Translations under genes and position numbers: made by a program
Notes under the pieces: model-generated
What the model saw: the letters and a program-made list of their open reading frames with translations, nothing else
What the model was told of the DNA's origin: nothing
Database searches by the model: none
Assembly: GCA_016708825.1 (NCBI GenBank)
Contig: JADJEZ010000002.1
Coordinates: forward strand, 1-64,000
DNA: 64,000 nt
DNA from: Betaproteobacteria bacterium
GTDB taxonomy: Bacteria > Pseudomonadota > Gammaproteobacteria > Burkholderiales > Usitatibacteraceae
Direction of reading: 5' to 3'
Shown: piece by piece, positions 24,361 to 34,611 of the stretch
How positions within the stretch are numbered: the stretch's first letter is position 1
Layout: every line of letters begins with the position of its first letter

Positions 24361-25041
24361 TCACGCGTCCCGGAAGGCATATCGGGTGGGGTCCGGGAGA
24401 CCAGCGGCGGTGAACCCCTCGCGGCGAATCCGGCACGAATCGCACTGCCCGCAGGCCCGGCCTTCCGCGTCCGCGTCGTAGCACGAGACGGTGAGCGAAA
24501 AATCGACTCCCAGCGCCGCGCCGCGGCGGACGATATCGGCTTTCGCCAGATGCACGAGCGGCGCGCGCACCGCGAGAGGAGAACCCTCGACGGCCCGCCT
24601 GGTCGCGAGGTTCGCCAGCGCCTCGAAAGCCGCCAGGTACTCGGGGCGGCAGTCGGGATAGCCGGAGTAGTCGACCGCGTTTGCGCCGGTGAAGATCGCG
24701 TCCGCGCGGACCACCTCGGCAAAGGCGAGCGCGAGGGAAAGGAAGATCGTGTTGCGCGCCGGTACGTAGGTTACCGGGATGCCCTCCGTCGGCGCCTTGG
24801 GCACCGCAATCGAGGGATCGGTCAGCGCGGAGCCGCCGAAGAGGGCAAGGTCCACGCGAACGACCCGATGTTCGGTTGCTCCGAGGGATGTGGCCACGGC
24901 AGCTGCGGCGACGAGTTCCGAGCGGTGGCGCTGCCCATAGTCCACCGAAAGCGCATGGCATCGCCAGCCTTCGGCGCGCGCCATGGCGAGCACGGTCGCC
25001 GAATCGAGCCCACCCGAAACGAGGACGACTGCCTCTCCCAC
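24361..25041 (-). CDS. queC: 7-cyano-7-deazaguanine synthase
   Basis: A 226-residue QueC enzyme. The PP-loop ATP site is SGGLDSATVLAMA, followed by the N-terminal HALSVDYGQRH segment. The zinc-binding cysteines occur in the C-terminal part (SCYD, then CGQCDSC). QueC converts 7-carboxy-7-deazaguanine to preQ0 on the way to queuosine in tRNA. It lies 15 bases downstream of cpoB, at the end of the Tol-Pal cluster, an arrangement common in proteobacteria. Confidence 0.95.
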   Translation of the reverse strand: MGEAVVLVSGGLDSATVLAMARAEGWRCHALSVDYGQRHRSELVAAAAVATSLGATEHRVVRVDLALFGGSALTDPSIAVPKAPTEGIPVTYVPARNTIFLSLALAFAEVVRADAIFTGANAVDYSGYPDCRPEYLAAFEALANLATRRAVEGSPLAVRAPLVHLAKADIVRRGAALGVDFSLTVSCYDADAEGRACGQCDSCRIRREGFTAAGLPDPTRYAFRDA

Positions 25042-25055
25042 CGCGACCGACCGGC

Positions 25056-25877
25056 CTAGCGCCGGGTGATGGCGAGGCGCGTGCGTGCCTTGCCCGCCGC
25101 CTCCGACGCAGGGTAGCGAGCGATGATGTCCTCGAGCGTGTTGCGCGCGGAGCCCGTGTCCCCCTGCTCCGCCTGGACCGCCGCGACGGCGAGCAGCGCA
25201 TCGGGGGCCTTCGGCGACTGCGGGTAGCGCGCGAGCAGCCCTTCCTGCGTGGCGAGCGCGCCCTTGTAGTCCTTCAGGTTCGCCTGGCAGATGCCGATCC
25301 AGTAGGTGGCGTTAGGCGCGAGCGCGCTGTGCGGATACTCCCGGAGGAACGCACGGAATGCCTCCTCCGCCGAGGCGAAGTCGTTGCGACGGAAGAGGCC
25401 GGAAGCCGCGTCGTAGGACTTCACTTCGCGCGCCTGCTCTTCCTTGGTCATGGGCTTCGCCGGCGCCGGGACCTGGTCCGTGGCGGGAGCGGTCGTGGCG
25501 AGCGAGGCCGGCGCTTGCGCGGCCGCACCGCCGCCCTCGAGGCGCTTCAGGCGCGAATCGAGGTCGAGGTAGAAGTCGCGCTGCCGCTTCTGGACCTGCT
25601 CGTTCTGGTTCGCCAGCACCTCGATGCTGCCGCGCAGGCGCGCGATCTCTGCGTGCAGGCCCTCGATCTGGCGAAGCAGGTCGACGACGCCCAGGCCGCG
25701 CACGCTCTCCTCGAGGCGGGCAATGCGCTCGGCTGTCTCGCGCGCGGTCTTCTCCTGCGCGGCGCGCGTGTCCTCGATGCGCTTGCGCGCCTCGTCGTCG
25801 TCGAAGAGCCCGGCGTGGGCGGCGCCGGCGGCGAATGCCATCGCCGCCACCGCGAGGCGGATGCTACTCGCCGGCAT
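25056..25877 (-). CDS. cpoB: Cell division coordinator CpoB (YbgF)
   Basis: A 273-residue periplasmic protein. A signal peptide (MAFAAGAAHAG) is followed by a coiled coil with repeated charged heptads around residues 40-110, which trimerises in CpoB, and then by tetratricopeptide repeats (AEEAFRAFLREYPHS, TYWIGICQANLKDYKGAL). It coordinates outer-membrane constriction with cell-wall synthesis by acting on TolA and PBP1B. It overlaps pal by 14 bases, so it belongs to the tol-pal operon. Confidence 0.92.
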   Translation of the reverse strand: MPASSIRLAVAAMAFAAGAAHAGLFDDDEARKRIEDTRAAQEKTARETAERIARLEESVRGLGVVDLLRQIEGLHAEIARLRGSIEVLANQNEQVQKRQRDFYLDLDSRLKRLEGGGAAAQAPASLATTAPATDQVPAPAKPMTKEEQAREVKSYDAASGLFRRNDFASAEEAFRAFLREYPHSALAPNATYWIGICQANLKDYKGALATQEGLLARYPQSPKAPDALLAVAAVQAEQGDTGSARNTLEDIIARYPASEAAGKARTRLAITRR

Positions 25878-26397
25878 ACTTGATGTCGCTGCGGCGATTC
25901 TGCGACCAGGCGGAATCGTCGTGGCCGGCCGCGGCGGGCTTCTCCTCGCCGAAGCTCACGGTCTCGATGCGGCTGTCCTGGACGCCCAGCACGGTCATCA
26001 CCTTCTTCACGGCCTCGGCGCGCCGCTGGCCCAGGGCCAGGTTGTATTCGCGGCTGCCGCGTTCGTCGCAATTGCCCTCGATCTTCACGTTCATGCCGCG
26101 CTTGTCCACCAGGTACTTCGCGTGCGCCTGCACCAGCCCCTGGTACTCCTCTTTCACCACGTTGGAGTCGAAGTCGAAGTACACGCTGCGCTTGCTCAGG
26201 ATGCTCTTCGGGTCGGTGAGCGGATTGGCGGTGATGACCGGTTGCGCGGTGGGTGACGTCGAGGGCCTCGTTCCCGGCGTCGTCGGCTGCGTCGTCGCGG
26301 TCGTGCGGTCGGTGACCGGCACGTCCTTCCTGACTTCCTGGCTGCCGCAAGCTGCGACGAGGCTGACCAATGCAATGCTCAGGACGATCTTCTTCAC
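25864..26397 (-). CDS. pal: Peptidoglycan-associated lipoprotein Pal
   Basis: A 177-residue lipoprotein with the lipobox LVAACGS after a short signal peptide. A Thr/Pro-rich linker is followed by the OmpA-like peptidoglycan-binding domain, containing VYFDFDSNVV, EGNCDERGSREYN and ALGQRRAEAV. It anchors the outer membrane to peptidoglycan and interacts with TolB. GTG at 26397 is used because it places the hydrophobic signal correctly; the frame upstream of it reads as non-coding. The gene is followed by cpoB in an overlap. Confidence 0.95.
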   Translation of the reverse strand: MKKIVLSIALVSLVAACGSQEVRKDVPVTDRTTATTQPTTPGTRPSTSPTAQPVITANPLTDPKSILSKRSVYFDFDSNVVKEEYQGLVQAHAKYLVDKRGMNVKIEGNCDERGSREYNLALGQRRAEAVKKVMTVLGVQDSRIETVSFGEEKPAAAGHDDSAWSQNRRSDIKYAGE

Positions 26398-26455
26398 GGG
26401 CTGCTCCTTTCGGGTATGGCGCTCGGGATGCGGACTGCGGGATTCTGCGCCCCGC

Positions 26456-27727
26456 TCAGTTTGTAGGCAACGGTCCCCAGGCCGGGTCGCGAACGTCGCC
26501 TGACGACGACACGAGGCGCTGGCGGACGCGGCCATCGCTCGAAACCGCGGAAAGCTGGCCGCGGCCGTTGGCCTGGGCTTCGTAGAGGATCATCTTGCCG
26601 TTCGGCGCATAGCTGGGCGAATCGTCGAGCGAACCGTCGGTGAGCACGGTCACCTGGCCCGTGTCGACCTCCAGCACGGCGATGCGGAATTTTCCCGACT
26701 CGCGCTGCACGAAGGCGATGGACTTGCCGTCGGGGCTGTAGCGCGGGCGCACGTTGTAGGTGCCCTCGAAGGTGAGCCGCTGGGCGGGCCCGCCTTCGGC
26801 CGGCATGCGGTAGATCTGCGGCGAGCCTCCCCGGTCCGAGGTAAAGGCGAGCCACTGCCCGTCGGGCGAGAAGTTCGCTTCCGTGTCGATGGCCGGCGTC
26901 GTGGCCATGCGCCGCGGCTCGCCGCCGCTGGACGGGATTACGTAGATCTGGGAGATGTCGTCCTTCGTGAGCGTCACCGCGAGCTTCGTCCCGTCGGGGG
27001 ACCACGCGGGCGCGCTGTTGTTGCCACGGTGGTTGGCCAGCACGCGCGTCGTGCCCTGCGCGAGGTTCTGCACCACGACCACGGGCTTTTTCTGGTCGAA
27101 GGATACGTAGGCGATGCGGCTGCCGTCCGGCGACCACGCGGGAGAGATGATGGGCTCGTTGGAAGCCAGGACCGCCTGGGCGTTGGCGCCGTCGGCGTCG
27201 GAAACCTGGAGCTCGTAGCGCGTGCCCCGCTTCACCACATAGGTGATCTTCGTGGAAAAAACGCCCTTCTCGCCGGTGAGCTTCTCGTAGATCACGTCCG
27301 CGATCCGGTGCGCGGTCGCGCGCAGCTGCGCGGGTGCCACCACGTAGGAGAAGCTCGCGAGCTGCGACTGCTTCTGCACGTCGAAGAGGCGGAAGCGCAC
27401 CTCGACGCGCCCGTCCGGCAGGGGCTCGATCTTGCCGATCACCAGCGCCTCGGAGGAGCGCGCCTGCCAGTCGATGAAATTGACTTCCGAGGGCTCGGTG
27501 GGGATCGGGCTCACGCCGACCGTGTTCACGAGCCGGAAGAGGCCCGTGCGCGCGAGATCCCCGCCCACGACCGAACTCACCGACTGCGGCTGGGCGGCCT
27601 CGCCTGCGAACGGCAGTATCGCGACCGGGATCTGGCGGCCGCCGGAGGTCGTGATGTCGATGGTGAGCTGCGCGCGCGCGGCGAGCGCGGCAAAGGCGAG
27701 GAGACCGGCGAGCAGGAATCTTTTCAT
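26456..27727 (-). CDS. tolB: Tol-Pal translocation protein TolB
   Basis: The 423-residue periplasmic protein has a signal peptide (LAGLLAFAALAARA), an N-terminal alpha/beta domain and a six-bladed beta-propeller with repeated WSPDGSRIAYVSF, WSPDGTKLAVTL, FSPDGQWLAFTS and YSPDGKSIAFVQ motifs. TolB binds Pal and the colicin-type target. It sits between tolA and pal, as usual, with a 58-base gap to pal. Confidence 0.96.
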   Translation of the reverse strand: MKRFLLAGLLAFAALAARAQLTIDITTSGGRQIPVAILPFAGEAAQPQSVSSVVGGDLARTGLFRLVNTVGVSPIPTEPSEVNFIDWQARSSEALVIGKIEPLPDGRVEVRFRLFDVQKQSQLASFSYVVAPAQLRATAHRIADVIYEKLTGEKGVFSTKITYVVKRGTRYELQVSDADGANAQAVLASNEPIISPAWSPDGSRIAYVSFDQKKPVVVVQNLAQGTTRVLANHRGNNSAPAWSPDGTKLAVTLTKDDISQIYVIPSSGGEPRRMATTPAIDTEANFSPDGQWLAFTSDRGGSPQIYRMPAEGGPAQRLTFEGTYNVRPRYSPDGKSIAFVQRESGKFRIAVLEVDTGQVTVLTDGSLDDSPSYAPNGKMILYEAQANGRGQLSAVSSDGRVRQRLVSSSGDVRDPAWGPLPTN

Positions 27728-27758
27728 GACATCGGGCCCTTGCGGGCCCAGGGCCCGG

Positions 27759-28604
27759 CTAGCGTTCGTGCTGGAAATTTAGATTAAGGCTGCGGAACTG
27801 GCTGAAAAGTTCCGGGTCGCTCGGTACCGGCAACGGCTGTGCGCTGCGGATCGCCCGCTCGATCGCCGTGTCGTAGACGCCGTTGCCGCTCGATTTCACG
27901 ATGACGATATCGAGCACGTCGCCGCCCGGCAGGATCGTGATCCGCACCTGCACCTCCGTCCCGACCCGCACGGTCTCCGGGACATTGGCCTTGCCCCTGA
28001 TTTTATCGCGGATACGATTGGTGTATCGACCGATCTCGGACATCCGAGCCTGGAGGGCAGCATCGGCGGCCTCCTTGATGCGGGCTTCGTTCTCGGCTTT
28101 CTCCTTCGCTTCAGCCTCGGCCTTTGCCTTGGCGAGCGCCGCGGCCTTGGCCTCGCGCGCCTTCTTTTCCTGCTCCTTCTTCTCGCGTTCCTTCTTCTCC
28201 CGTTCCTTCTTTTCCTGCTCCTTCAGCTCCCGCTCCTTCCGCTCCAGCTCCTTTTGTTCCCGCGCGATTTTCTCGCGTTCCAGCTTCTCGGCGATCGCGG
28301 GATCGGGCTTGGCCGGTTCCGGTTTTGGTTCGGGCTTCGGGGGCTCCGGCTTCGGGGGCTCCGGCTTCGGTGGCTCGGGTTTGGGTGGCTCGGGCTTCAC
28401 CGGCTCGGGCTTCGGCGCCACCGTGGTCTTGCCGGTCGGGAGCTTGTCCCACAGTTCGGCCTGAACCGGCGGCGTGGGCCGGCTTTGCCAGGACACGCCG
28501 AAGACGATGAGCGCGAAGAAGGCCACGTGCACCGCGACCGCGAGCAGGATCGACCGGATCTTTCCCGGCTGGCGTGGCCGTTCGCCTCCCTCCATCGGAC
28601 CCAT
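27759..28604 (-). CDS. tolA: Cell envelope integrity protein TolA
   Basis: A 281-residue inner-membrane protein. One helix (ILLAVAVHVAFFALIVFGV) near residue 20 is followed by a proline-rich KPEPPKPEPP repeat (about residues 62-100), a long Lys/Glu/Ala coiled helix, and a C-terminal TolA domain (RDKIRGKANVPETVRVG). It connects TolQR to TolB-Pal. The proline repeats, seen as direct DNA repeats of 15-18 bases at 28318-28410, may vary in copy number. The gene follows tolR by nine bases. Confidence 0.92.
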   Translation of the reverse strand: MGPMEGGERPRQPGKIRSILLAVAVHVAFFALIVFGVSWQSRPTPPVQAELWDKLPTGKTTVAPKPEPVKPEPPKPEPPKPEPPKPEPPKPEPKPEPAKPDPAIAEKLEREKIAREQKELERKERELKEQEKKEREKKEREKKEQEKKAREAKAAALAKAKAEAEAKEKAENEARIKEAADAALQARMSEIGRYTNRIRDKIRGKANVPETVRVGTEVQVRITILPGGDVLDIVIVKSSGNGVYDTAIERAIRSAQPLPVPSDPELFSQFRSLNLNFQHER

Positions 28605-28613
28605 TGCGCGGGC

Positions 28614-29021
28614 CTACTGGGCCGGGCGCGCGAGGAGCCCCACGCGTGCCACCTGCCCCTGCTGCAGGATGTCCATGACCTTGAGGATTTCCTCGTAGCG
28701 GACATTGCGGTCCCCCGCGATCACCACGGCCTGCTCCGCATTGTCCTGCTGCGCCTGCCGGACGATCGCGAGGAGCTGCGCGCGACGGATGAGGCGCTCG
28801 TCGGGCGAGCGCGAGCGGTCCACCACGGCGAGGTCGCCGTTGGCGCGCACGCGCACCTCGAGCGGCGCCACGGCGGGATTGAGCTTCGCCCCCACCTTCG
28901 GCAGGTCGATCTGCCCCGGGTTGATGAGAGGGGCGGCGACCATGAAGATGATGAGGAGCACCAGCATCACGTCGATGTAGGGAACGACGTTGATCTCGCT
29001 CATGGCTCGCCGGCGTCGCAT
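28614..29021 (-). CDS. tolR: TolR/ExbD-family biopolymer transport protein
   Basis: A 135-residue protein with one N-terminal helix (INVVPYIDVMLVLLIIFMV) containing the aspartate that takes part in proton use, followed by a periplasmic domain. It is part of the TolQR motor. Its ATG follows the tolQ stop directly. A long N-terminal arginine run (RRRR) precedes the helix, as in other TolR proteins. Confidence 0.93.
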   Translation of the reverse strand: MRRRRAMSEINVVPYIDVMLVLLIIFMVAAPLINPGQIDLPKVGAKLNPAVAPLEVRVRANGDLAVVDRSRSPDERLIRRAQLLAIVRQAQQDNAEQAVVIAGDRNVRYEEILKVMDILQQGQVARVGLLARPAQ

Positions 29022-29711
29022 CTATCGCTCCGGCTGGTGGGCCTGGCGCTGCAGGATGTTGGAGAGCTCCTCCATGAAGCTCTCGTAGCGTCCCGCGAGC
29101 CGGTCGATGTCGTGCGCGAACCGGTTGTAGGCGATCACCGCCGGGATGGCCGCGAAGAGCCCGATCGCCGTGGCCACGAGCGCCTCGGCGATGCCCGGCG
29201 CCACCTGGGCGAGCGTGGCTTGGGCCACGTTGGAGAGGCCGCGGAAGGCGTTCATGATTCCCCACACCGTGCCAAAGAGCCCGATGTACGGGCTCACGGA
29301 ACCCACGGTCGCGAGAAACGACAGGTGCGATTCCAGCGCGTCCACCTCGCGCTGGAGCGTCGCCTTCATCGCGCGACGGGTTCCTTCCAGGAGCGCCGAC
29401 ACGTCCGCGCCGGCGCGTCCCTTGAGCTTGAGGAACTCCTTGAACCCCGCCTCGAAGATGCGTTCCATGCCCGCCGCCACATAGCGCCCGCCGGCGGCCC
29501 GCTGGTAGAGGCCCACGAGGTCCGAGCCGCCCCAGAACTCGCGCTCGAACGCCTCGGCCTGGCGCAGCGCCCGGCGCAGCGCGAAGACCTTCATGAAGAT
29601 GTAGGTCCACGAGAAGATCGACGCGAGCACGAGGACCGCCATCACGGCCTTCACGACGATGCTCGCGTTCACGATCATCGCGAGGATGGTGAGGTCGTGG
29701 CTGACGATCAT
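29022..29711 (-). CDS. tolQ: TolQ/ExbB-family proton channel protein
   Basis: The 229-residue membrane protein has helices near 14-40, 135-160 and 170-195 and the conserved EALVATAIGLFAAIPAVIAYNRF region. With TolR it uses the proton gradient to drive TolA during outer-membrane constriction. It lies 16 bases after ybgC and directly before tolR, the normal order. Confidence 0.95.
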   Translation of the reverse strand: MIVSHDLTILAMIVNASIVVKAVMAVLVLASIFSWTYIFMKVFALRRALRQAEAFEREFWGGSDLVGLYQRAAGGRYVAAGMERIFEAGFKEFLKLKGRAGADVSALLEGTRRAMKATLQREVDALESHLSFLATVGSVSPYIGLFGTVWGIMNAFRGLSNVAQATLAQVAPGIAEALVATAIGLFAAIPAVIAYNRFAHDIDRLAGRYESFMEELSNILQRQAHQPER

Positions 29712-29727
29712 GCTTTCCTCGGCTTTC

Positions 29728-30167
29728 CTAGAGAGAGGCCTGCATCTTGCGACGCAGCGCCTCGGGAATCTCGACGGGCTTCAGCGTCTCTCCCGTCACG
29801 CACGCGACCGTCACCTTCGCCCGCACCAGGAGGTCGTCCTCGCGCCGGATCTCCTGCAGGAAGACGCAGCGCACCTTTCCCAGCGACTCCAGCTGGACGC
29901 TCACCGCTACATTGTCGTCCAGCCGTGCGGGCTTCAGGAAGTCCACCGCCACCTGGCTGACCACGAAGACGATGCGATGGTTCCGCGCGAGCCACTGGTG
30001 GTCGAATCCCAGGTGGCGAAGCCACTCCGTGCGTGCGCGCTCGAGGAACTTCAGGTACTCGCCGTGGTAGACCACGCCTCCCGCGTCGGTGTTCTCGAAG
30101 TACACGCGCACGGGAAAGGAATAGACGAACAGCTCCGGCTGCAGCCGGGGCTTCACCGCTATCTTCG

Positions 30168-30171
<4 letters not shown>
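29728..30171 (-). CDS. ybgC: YbgC-type acyl-CoA thioesterase, tol-pal associated
   Basis: A 147-residue hot-dog fold protein. The active-site segment is VYFENTDAGGVVYHGEYLKFLERART, with the Asp and following His typical of the 4-hydroxybenzoyl-CoA thioesterase family. It cleaves acyl-CoA thioesters and is linked to phospholipid metabolism. The start overlaps the ruvB stop by four bases, and tolQ follows after a short gap. Confidence 0.93.
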
Positions 30172-31194
<1,023 letters not shown>

Positions 31195-31198
<4 letters not shown>

Positions 31199-31768
31199 GG
31201 CTTGGCGAGCACCTTGAGTGCCTGGCGGAGCGCGTCGGCGAGCGCCAGGTCGGGCGGCAGGTCGCGGATGGCCCCTGCCGCCTCGCGGGCATTATAGCCA
31301 AGCGACAGCAGCGCATTGAGGACGTCCGGGCCGTGCGGGGCGCCGGACCTTCGCCGCCGGAACGGTGCTGGGCAGCTTGTCGCGAAGCTCGAGCACCAGC
31401 CGCTCGGCCGTCTTCTTGCCGATCCCCGGCACCCGGGTGAGGCGCGCCGCGTCCTCTGCCGCGACGGCGGCCGCGAGATCGTCCACGGAGAGACCCGAAA
31501 GCACCGCGAGCGCCACCTTGGGCCCCACGCCGCTCACCTTGATGAGCTGGCGGAAGGCGCTTCGCTCGCCGGCGCTCAGGAACCCGAAGAGCAGGTGCGC
31601 GTCCTCGCGAACCACGAGGTGCGTCAGGAGCTCGACCGCCTCCCCCGTTCGCGGCAGGTGGTAGAAGGTGCTCATGGGCACGTCGATCTCGTAGCCGACG
31701 CCGTGGGCGACCACCACCACGTGCGGCGGGCTCTTCTCGGCGAGCGTTCCCGCAATGCGCCCGATCAC
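31195..31768 (-). CDS. ruvA: Holliday junction DNA helicase RuvA (frameshifted)
   Basis: About 190 residues when restored. Domain I opens IGRIAGTLAEKSPPHVVV, domain II has the helix-hairpin-helix motifs VSGVGPKVALAVL and VPGIGKKTAERLVLEL, and domain III is in another frame (NALLSLGYNAREAAGAI, then ALRQALKVLAKP). The shift lies near 31345, where one extra base, or two missing, breaks the linker. RuvA holds the junction for RuvB. GTG starts the gene and overlaps the restored ruvC stop; its own stop overlaps ruvB. Confidence 0.88.
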
Positions 31769-32284
31769 CCGAGCCTCCGTCGCGCATCCTGAGGCCCTCG
31801 TGGGCAACGCTCCCATCCCGAGGCCGCCGTGGGCATGGCAGATGGCGCAGGCAAGTGCGTCGGCGGCGTCCGCGGAGGGATGTCCGGAGAGCTTGAGCAG
31901 CCGCTTCACCATCTCCTGGACCTGCTCCTTGTGCGCGTTGCCCTTGCCGACCACCGCCTGCTTCACCTGCAGCGCGGTGTACTCGGCCACCGGAAGGTCG
32001 GCCAGCACCGCGGCGCACACCGCCGCGCCCCTGGCCTGGCCGAGCAGCAGCGTCGATTGCGGGTTCACGTTCACGAAGACCTTTTCGATGGCGACCTGTT
32101 CCGGGCGATGGGTGGCGATCACCTCGGCCAGCCCGTCGAGAATCGTGCGCAGGCGCTCCGGCAACTCGCCGCCTTCGCGGGTGCGGATGCAGCCGCTCGC
32201 GACGTAGTCCAGGCGCTGGCCCTCGCGCCCTACCACCCCGAACCCCGTGACCCGAAGGCCCGGATCGATGCCGAGGATGCGCAA
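31765..32284 (-). CDS. ruvC: Crossover junction endodeoxyribonuclease RuvC (frame joined to ruvA by an indel)
   Basis: The catalytic protein spans residues 1 to about 170, with acidic residues in LGIDPGLRVTGFG (Asp), VAIEKVF (Glu) and SADAADALACAI (Asp). It cuts Holliday junctions as a dimer. As written, the frame continues into ruvA without a stop. In the neighbouring frame a normal tail (DARRRLG) and TGA overlap the ruvA GTG, so a small indel near 31795 is the likely cause rather than a fusion. Followed downstream by ruvA and ruvB. Confidence 0.88.
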
Positions 32285-32296
32285 GGGCGGCGGCCT

Positions 32297-33028
32297 CTAG
32301 GACGCCTCGTCCATGACCGCCGTGGTGTGGACTTCCTGCACGTCGTCGAGCGACTCCAGCGCGTCGATGAGCTTCTGCATGCGCTGGGCGTCCTCGCCCG
32401 CCAGCGGCGTGTCCGTGGCCGGTTTCATGGTCACCTCGGCCACCTCGGCCTTGAAGCCCGCCTTCTCCAGCGCGGCCTTCACCGCCGAAAACTCGTGGGG
32501 GCCGGTGATCACCTCGATCGACAGGTCGTCGTTCGCGACGACGTCCTCGGCGCCCGCGTCGAGCGCCACGCCGAGGAGCTTGTCCTCGCTGGTGCCCGGC
32601 GCGTAGACGAGCTGCCCGCAATGCCGGAACAGGAACGCGACCGATCCGTCCGTGCCGAGATTGCCGCCGTGCTTCGAGAACGCATGCCGCACGTCTGCCA
32701 CGGTGCGGGTGCGGTTGTCGGTGAGGCAGTCCACCATCACCGCAGCGCCGCCGATGCCGTAGCCTTCGTAGCGGATTTCCTCGTAGCTCACGCCCTCCAG
32801 GTCACCGGTGCCGCGCTTGATGGCGCGCTCGATGTTGTCCTTGGGCATGTTGTTCTCGGTCGCCTTGTCGACGGCGAGCCGCAGCCGCGGGTTCATGTCG
32901 GGGTCGCCCCCGCCCATGCGCGCCGAGACGGTGATTTCCTTGATGAGGCGCGTGAAGATCTTGCCGCGCTTGGCGTCCTGGCGGCCCTTGCGGTGCTGGA
33001 TGTTCGCCCACTTGCTGTGACCTGCCAT
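32297..33028 (-). CDS. yebC: YebC/TACO1-family translation/transcription regulator
   Basis: A 243-residue protein with the family start MAGHSKWANIQHRKGRQD. It continues with ARMGGGDPDMNPRLRLAV and the EGYGIGGAAVMVDCLTDN signature. YebC proteins act as regulators and, as found for TACO1, relieve ribosome stalling at proline runs. It is first in the minus-strand ruvCAB-tol cluster. The promoter region is shared with the divergent HerA-like gene (33029-33063). Confidence 0.94.
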   Translation of the reverse strand: MAGHSKWANIQHRKGRQDAKRGKIFTRLIKEITVSARMGGGDPDMNPRLRLAVDKATENNMPKDNIERAIKRGTGDLEGVSYEEIRYEGYGIGGAAVMVDCLTDNRTRTVADVRHAFSKHGGNLGTDGSVAFLFRHCGQLVYAPGTSEDKLLGVALDAGAEDVVANDDLSIEVITGPHEFSAVKAALEKAGFKAEVAEVTMKPATDTPLAGEDAQRMQKLIDALESLDDVQEVHTTAVMDEAS

Positions 33029-33063
33029 GGGTCTGTGCCGCGCATTCAGTTTCGAGGGGGCTA

Positions 33064-34596
33064 ATGGTACCATCCCCGCTACGTCCCCTCGCTCGAGCCG
33101 ATCCCTTGCTTCCCCCTCTCGTCGTCGCGAAATCCAGCGTGGATCTCGGCCTGCTGCCGGGGATGGCCAACCGCCACGGCCTCATCGCCGGCGCGACCGG
33201 GACCGGCAAGACCGTCACGCTGCAGTCCCTGGCGGAATCCCTGAGCGCGGCCGGCGTCCCGGTGTTCATGGCCGACGTGAAAGGCGACCTCGCCGGCCTC
33301 GCCGCGCCCGGCGGTGAGAATGCCAAGGTCGCCGAGCGCGTGAAGATGCTGGGCCTTTCCGGGCATTCGCCCCTCGCCTGCCCCGTCGCCTTCTGGGACG
33401 TGTTCGGCGAGCAGGGCCACCCGGTGCGTGCCACGGTTTCCGAGCTGGGGCCGCTTCTCCTGGCGCGGATCCTCAATCTCAACGACACCCAGGCCGGCGT
33501 GCTGGCTGCGGTCTTCAAGATTGCCGACGATGGCGGACTCGCGCTCCTGGACCTCAAGGACCTGCGGGCACTGCTCCAGCACGCCGGCGACAACGCCGCG
33601 CAGTTTCGCACGCAGTACGGAAACATATCGACGGCGAGCGTGGGCGCGATCCAGCGTGGCCTCCTCACGCTCGAATCCCAGGGAGGCGAGAAGTTCTTCG
33701 GCGAGCCGGCCCTCGCGCTCGACGACCTCATGCAGACGGTGGATGGCCGTGGCGTGGTGAACATCCTCGCCGCCGACAAGTTGCTCTCGAGCCCGCGCGT
33801 CTATGCCTCCATGCTGCTGTGGCTGCTTTCCGAGCTCTTCGAGCAGCTGCCCGAGGTGGGCGACCCGGAAAGGCCGAAGCTCGCGTTCTTCTTCGACGAG
33901 GCGCACCTGCTCTTCGACGACGCACCGAAGGAGCTCCTCGACCGGATCGAGCAGGTGGTGCGGCTCGTGCGCTCCAAGGGCGTGGGCGTCTGGTTCATCA
34001 CCCAGAATCCGCTCGACGTGCCGGACACGGTGCTCGGACAGCTCGGAAACCGCGTCCAGCACGCGCTGCGCGCCTTCACGCCCCGAGACCAGCAGGCCGT
34101 GAAGGCCGCGGCGACCACCTTCCGGCCCAACCCGCCGCTCGACGTCGGCAAGGCGATAACGGAACTGGGCGTCGGGGAGGCGCTGGTGTCGTTCCTCGAC
34201 GAAAAGGGGCGGCCCTGCCCCGTGGAGCGCGCCTTCGTCATACCGCCGCGCTCGCGCATCGGGCCCATCACACGGGAGGAGCGGCAGAAGGTGATCGGCT
34301 CCTCGCTGGTCGCCGGCCACTACGAAAAGGCCGTCGATCGCGAGTCGGCCTACGAAAAGCTCGCGGCCCGCGCGGCCGATCGCACCTCCGGGGAAAGCAC
34401 TCCGGTGGAAGCATCCGATGGCGGCGGAGGGATCCTCGGCAAGCTCGGGTTTCCCGGCGGCACGGCGAGCAAGGGCAGGACGCGGGAGACGGCCTTCGAG
34501 GCCGCGGCCAAGAGTGCGGCCCGCGCCATGGGAAGCGAAGTCAGACGACGCATCATCCGCGGCGTGCTAAGGTCCATCCTCGACGGGCGCCGCTGA
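33064..34596 (+). CDS. HerA-like helicase/ATPase, DUF853 (YjgR) family
   Basis: The 510-residue cytoplasmic ATPase shows the Walker A site GATGTGKTVTLQ and a Walker B site in LAFFFDEAHLLFDD. It matches the YjgR/DUF853 family of HerA-type proteins by length and by the NRHGLIAGATGTG start. Homologues are proposed to translocate DNA but their cellular role is not established. It diverges from yebC with only 35 bases between, and slmA follows after 15 bases, so it may be co-transcribed with slmA. Confidence 0.85.
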   Translation: MVPSPLRPLARADPLLPPLVVAKSSVDLGLLPGMANRHGLIAGATGTGKTVTLQSLAESLSAAGVPVFMADVKGDLAGLAAPGGENAKVAERVKMLGLSGHSPLACPVAFWDVFGEQGHPVRATVSELGPLLLARILNLNDTQAGVLAAVFKIADDGGLALLDLKDLRALLQHAGDNAAQFRTQYGNISTASVGAIQRGLLTLESQGGEKFFGEPALALDDLMQTVDGRGVVNILAADKLLSSPRVYASMLLWLLSELFEQLPEVGDPERPKLAFFFDEAHLLFDDAPKELLDRIEQVVRLVRSKGVGVWFITQNPLDVPDTVLGQLGNRVQHALRAFTPRDQQAVKAAATTFRPNPPLDVGKAITELGVGEALVSFLDEKGRPCPVERAFVIPPRSRIGPITREERQKVIGSSLVAGHYEKAVDRESAYEKLAARAADRTSGESTPVEASDGGGGILGKLGFPGGTASKGRTRETAFEAAAKSAARAMGSEVRRRIIRGVLRSILDGRR

Positions 34597-34611
34597 TCAC
34601 AGGGGGAACCC

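Noticed and set aside
28318..28410. Tandem DNA repeats as a mobile or CRISPR-like element
   Set aside because: They encode the KPEPP repeats of TolA and are in frame with the protein.
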